Below, piece by piece: positions 61,599 through 64,000 of a stretch of 64,000 nt of DNA. Origin of the DNA: an uncultured Bacilli bacterium. GTDB taxonomy: Bacteria > Bacillota_I > Bacilli_A > RF39 > UBA660. The stretch spans positions 434,001-498,000 of the forward strand of contig CAKOXW010000001.1 of assembly GCA_934130375.1 (NCBI GenBank), written 5' to 3'. The notes under the pieces are model-generated. The model had not been told where the DNA came from. It worked only from the letters and a program-made list of their open reading frames with translations, and searched no databases. Both the position numbers and the translations under genes were made by a program. The first letter of the stretch is position 1, and each line of letters starts with the position of its first letter.

Positions 61599-63452
61599 TT
61601 ATTTTCTTTTATTATATGGACATTTCTCTATTGACCAACTTTTAATACTCATATTATCTTCTTCAACATTAACAAAATATCTTTCGCCACTATATAAATC
61701 ATTTTGTAAAGAATATAAGTCATTTTTTTCCATAGTATTAATTGGCATTGTTTCTACAAAGTCCCATACGTGTGGCAAATCTCTAAAATTTGCTTTATAT
61801 TCACTTTTATGGTTATTTGACAAAAAGGAATTATTGACAATATTTTCAATTATTTGTTCCTTATTCAATTCATCACCAGTCTCAGCAAGTTCTATGACAA
61901 CTTTTGGAACAACTCCATTGTCAATTTCAGAATAGTGTCCAACAATAGCAACATTTTTTATAAAAGGATATGTTTTAAAAACACTTTCTATTAGCATTGG
62001 ATAAACATTGTAGCAATCATACCTTTGAAACATTCCATCTTTTCTTCCTAAATATTCAACATTACCAAAATTATCTATATGAACTTCATCTTTTGTTTTC
62101 AAATATTTTTTACCATCTATTTCTATTGTATTTATAATATCGGTTCCATCAAGTTTTCCACATGTCATTGTATCTGAATTTAATAATAACTCTCCTTGTA
62201 TTTCTTCTTTACCAACATCCTTAATTTCTCCGGATGAAGTTTTAATTTTTGCATTTATTCCAGGCATAATAACACCGGAAGAACCAATCTTGTTGTATCC
62301 ATCTATTGTTACTATTGCACAACCTCCCATTTCTGATAGCCCATATCCTTTTGTTAAAGGAACAATAGAACCATGAGTTTTAAGAAAATAATTTATTTTA
62401 ATCTCTTCTTCAATTGACATAGGACTTCCTCCAGTTGAAGCATATGTAAAATGAGATAAATCAATGTTTCTATATTTCTCATCATTAACCAAACTTAGCC
62501 AACAAGCAGATGTTGCCAAAACGATATTTGGTTTATATTTAATCATATATTGACCAAAATCATTAGGATTAAACAATGGTATTTCTTGTAGTTCTAACCC
62601 TTGTGATAAACCTAAATGAACAGTATTAACCGAACCGTATCCTGCAAAATATGGAATGAAATGTAACATTGTCATACCAGGTTGATAATTAAACTTAGAT
62701 AATTCATAATGATTTACTAATGAATTTCTATTATGGTCAGTCAATGGTATCGGTTTTCCAATTCCAGTAGTCGTTCCAGAAGTATGAGTTATTAACGAAA
62801 TAGAATTTTCATCTTTAATATCATCTCCAGTAGTTTTATCATAATTTATTTGTGAAAATTGAGTGTTTTTCATTGCATCTTCATATCTTACAACATATTT
62901 ATTAAATTTATTACCAACATTTAATAATTGACTTAAATATTGATATTTTCTTGGCATCAAAGATGTGAAATTTTTATCGTGTACTACAAAAATATTCCTT
63001 ATTCCATATTCTTTAACTAATTCCTCGGCTTTTGAACCTACATTTTTTGCAAATAAGAGATCCAAAGAAATTATATCTGTAATTTTTTCATTTTCTATAT
63101 ATTTTCTTATTTGATCATAACCAATTGTAGGATCAGGAAATGACGCAATCGCACCCGTAATATCTGCACCATAATCAAAAGAATTCATTTTCATTATATT
63201 TGGCATAATCATCAAAACTCTAGAATTGTTTTCCTTAGTAATATCATAACCTGATAATGTTTTTGCTGTATTTTTCCAATCTTCAAATAATTCACCATAT
63301 GTTGTTTTAGAATTATCTTCACTAATGGCTATATTATCTAACCTATTAGCATTTTTTTCCTCAAGAAACTCCCAACTTTTTTGTGGTTTTATTTCTTTAT
63401 ATTCATCCCCTATTGTTTCTTTATAATGATCAAAAACATGTTTGTTTTCCAT
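61599..63452 (-). CDS. AMP-forming ligase-like protein (ANL superfamily), copy 2
   Basis: 617 residues, the same length as copy 1 but strongly diverged. P-loop HTSGTTTGIGK (223-233), A5 KGYGLSEMGG, A8-like YLGRKDGMFQRYDCYNVYP, and a lysine K576 in INTMEKND where the A10 lysine falls. The A7 TGD reads TKD, so the hinge chemistry is altered. Substrate unknown. Its stop is followed within 12 bases by the kinase ATG. AGGAGGAG before its own ATG; TGT-TATAAT at 63479-63474. Confidence 0.8.
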   Translation of the reverse strand: MENKHVFDHYKETIGDEYKEIKPQKSWEFLEEKNANRLDNIAISEDNSKTTYGELFEDWKNTAKTLSGYDITKENNSRVLMIMPNIMKMNSFDYGADITGAIASFPDPTIGYDQIRKYIENEKITDIISLDLLFAKNVGSKAEELVKEYGIRNIFVVHDKNFTSLMPRKYQYLSQLLNVGNKFNKYVVRYEDAMKNTQFSQINYDKTTGDDIKDENSISLITHTSGTTTGIGKPIPLTDHNRNSLVNHYELSKFNYQPGMTMLHFIPYFAGYGSVNTVHLGLSQGLELQEIPLFNPNDFGQYMIKYKPNIVLATSACWLSLVNDEKYRNIDLSHFTYASTGGSPMSIEEEIKINYFLKTHGSIVPLTKGYGLSEMGGCAIVTIDGYNKIGSSGVIMPGINAKIKTSSGEIKDVGKEEIQGELLLNSDTMTCGKLDGTDIINTIEIDGKKYLKTKDEVHIDNFGNVEYLGRKDGMFQRYDCYNVYPMLIESVFKTYPFIKNVAIVGHYSEIDNGVVPKVVIELAETGDELNKEQIIENIVNNSFLSNNHKSEYKANFRDLPHVWDFVETMPINTMEKNDLYSLQNDLYSGERYFVNVEEDNMSIKSWSIEKCPYNKRK

Positions 63453-63473
63453 ATACTCCTCCTACTATTTCAA

Positions 63474-63479
63474 ATTATA
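63474..63479 (-). promoter_or_regulatory. Extended -10 of the second ligase-kinase operon
   Basis: TGT-TATAAT on the minus strand, 22 bases before the ligase ATG; no good -35. Confidence 0.4.
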
Positions 63480-63552
63480 ACACAAGACACACAAAAAAAT
63501 ATTGTTAATTTACAATTTGTTAATAAAAATAACTACTTGTTTTAAATAATTT

Positions 63553-63634
63553 ATAAAAAATATAAAAGAATTTCAACTAGAAATTCTTTTTATTATTGTA
63601 ATATAAACTATTTAAGTCCTAAGAATACACATAA
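63553..63634 (-). repeat. Five-copy box-plus-hairpin RNA element, copy e
   Basis: Box TTATGTGTATTCTTAGGAC (with TTAAA following; 63634-63611, one base longer than the others), 20-base spacer, perfect 11-bp hairpin AAAAGAATTTC/GAAATTCTTTT (63564-63590), T tract on the minus strand. It begins three bases after the mltG stop codon. Confidence 0.65.
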
Positions 63635-63636
63635 TA

Positions 63637-64000
63637 CTATCTACTTACTTCACACCATTTTCCTTGTTGTTGTAATTCGTTTATTTTACTTATAAACTCA
63701 TCATAAGTATTAGTAAAATATGTTTTACCACTACAATCTGCTATATAGAATAGATAAGTTGTATCTTCATATTCAATCGCACCAATTATAGAATCAAGTG
63801 ATGGGTTTGATATAGGTCCAATTGGAAGCCCCATCTTAGATAAACATCTTGTATTATAAGGACTAGAACAATTATTAAACTGTTCTATAGTTAATCCACC
63901 ATTTTTATAATCATCTAACTTATAAGCATAATAAGCAGTCATATCACTACCTAAAGACATACCATTTTTCATCCTATTTACTGATACTGATACCACTTTC
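63637..64000 (-). CDS. mltG: MltG-like endolytic transglycosylase, C-terminal part (runs off the window)
   Basis: The last 120 codons of a gene that starts beyond base 64000. NRMKNGMSLGSDMTAYYAY, then YNTRCLSKMGLPIGPISNPS and LFYIADCSGKTYFTNTYDEF, follow the C-terminal part of MltG/YceG, the membrane enzyme that cuts nascent glycan strands and sets their length. The catalytic Glu lies upstream of the visible part. The usual F-x-H end is varied here (FTNTYDEF). Confidence 0.88.
   Translation of the reverse strand, partial: KVVSVSVNRMKNGMSLGSDMTAYYAYKLDDYKNGGLTIEQFNNCSSPYNTRCLSKMGLPIGPISNPSLDSIIGAIEYEDTTYLFYIADCSGKTYFTNTYDEFISKINELQQQGKWCEVSR

Noticed and set aside
43762..63452. The two ligase-kinase pairs as a recent tandem duplication or assembly artefact
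   Set aside because: The ligases and the membrane parts of the kinases are strongly diverged and the neighbours differ, so both copies are old and real.

Overview
The window is about 64 kb of very AT-rich DNA (my impression, not counted), densely coding and mostly on the minus strand. It comes from a spore-forming member of the Bacilli. The evidence is a sporulation set (spoIIGA-sigE-sigG-ylmC-cotE, spoIVFA-spoIVFB, gerE, a GerMN protein, spoVB) together with Bacillus-type gene orders (rplU-ysxB-rpmA-obgE, relA-dtd with comN-spoVB, radC-mreC-mreD-spoIVFA-spoIVFB). Small gene size, simple metabolism and a lone pilin-like surface protein would fit an uncultured gut lineage such as RF39 or Erysipelotrichia relatives; that placement is inference. 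UGG is used for Trp and UGA for stop.

Layout. 1-3.5 kb: start of a P-type ATPase, a CYTH-like protein, a Nudix hydrolase and an AbiE-type toxin-antitoxin pair. 3.6-13.6 kb: lipoprotein, tRNA-Arg, GerMN protein, gerE, obgE, rpmA-prp-rplU with leader, a large membrane-anchored protein, HD hydrolase, P-type ATPase. 13.7-17.2 kb: a decayed accessory stretch with broken genes, an orphan hairpin resembling an IS200/IS605 end, and an ATP-grasp (R2K-like) gene. 17.4-22.7 kb: tRNA-Leu, AI-2E-type permease, dtd, relA, comN, spoVB. 22.8-26.7 kb: a pilin-like, Gly-rich repeat protein, a structured RNA candidate and a pentapeptide-repeat protein. 26.7-30.2 kb: spoIVFB, spoIVFA, mreD, mreC, radC and a deleted DUF1016 relic. 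30.3-36.1 kb: tRNA-Ile/Asn/Glu cluster, GT-C-like protein, glycosyltransferase, ThyX-like protein, tRNA-Lys. 36.2-43.4 kb: phospholipase C-like protein, a two-gene insert between 120-bp direct repeats, a compact suf operon, glycosyltransferase, HIT protein, tRNA-Ala. 43.7-47.9 kb: hybrid kinase plus acyl-adenylate ligase. 48-52.6 kb: arginine deiminase operon. 52.7-53.0 kb: a type I toxin-antitoxin candidate. 53.2-56.1 kb: amino-acid ABC transporter and DAHP synthase. 56.1-59.3 kb: sporulation cluster. 59.4-63.5 kb: second hybrid kinase plus ligase pair. 63.6-64 kb: end of mltG.

How it fits together. Two copies of a tightly coupled module, an AMP-forming acyl/aryl ligase followed at once by a 7TM hybrid histidine kinase carrying HisKA, HATPase, REC and Hpt, are the most unusual coding feature. 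One copy lies directly upstream of spoIIGA-sigE-sigG, and spo0B is missing from its usual place between rpmA and obgE. A kinase with built-in receiver and Hpt domains could replace the Spo0F/Spo0B relay; this is inference. Other highlights are a 22-residue hydrophobic toxin with a convergent antisense RNA, a five-copy element of about 80 nt (conserved box, fixed spacer, terminator hairpin) always on the minus strand just after gene or tRNA ends, the 120-bp direct repeats around a two-gene insert, and a Rel protein with a degenerate hydrolase motif.
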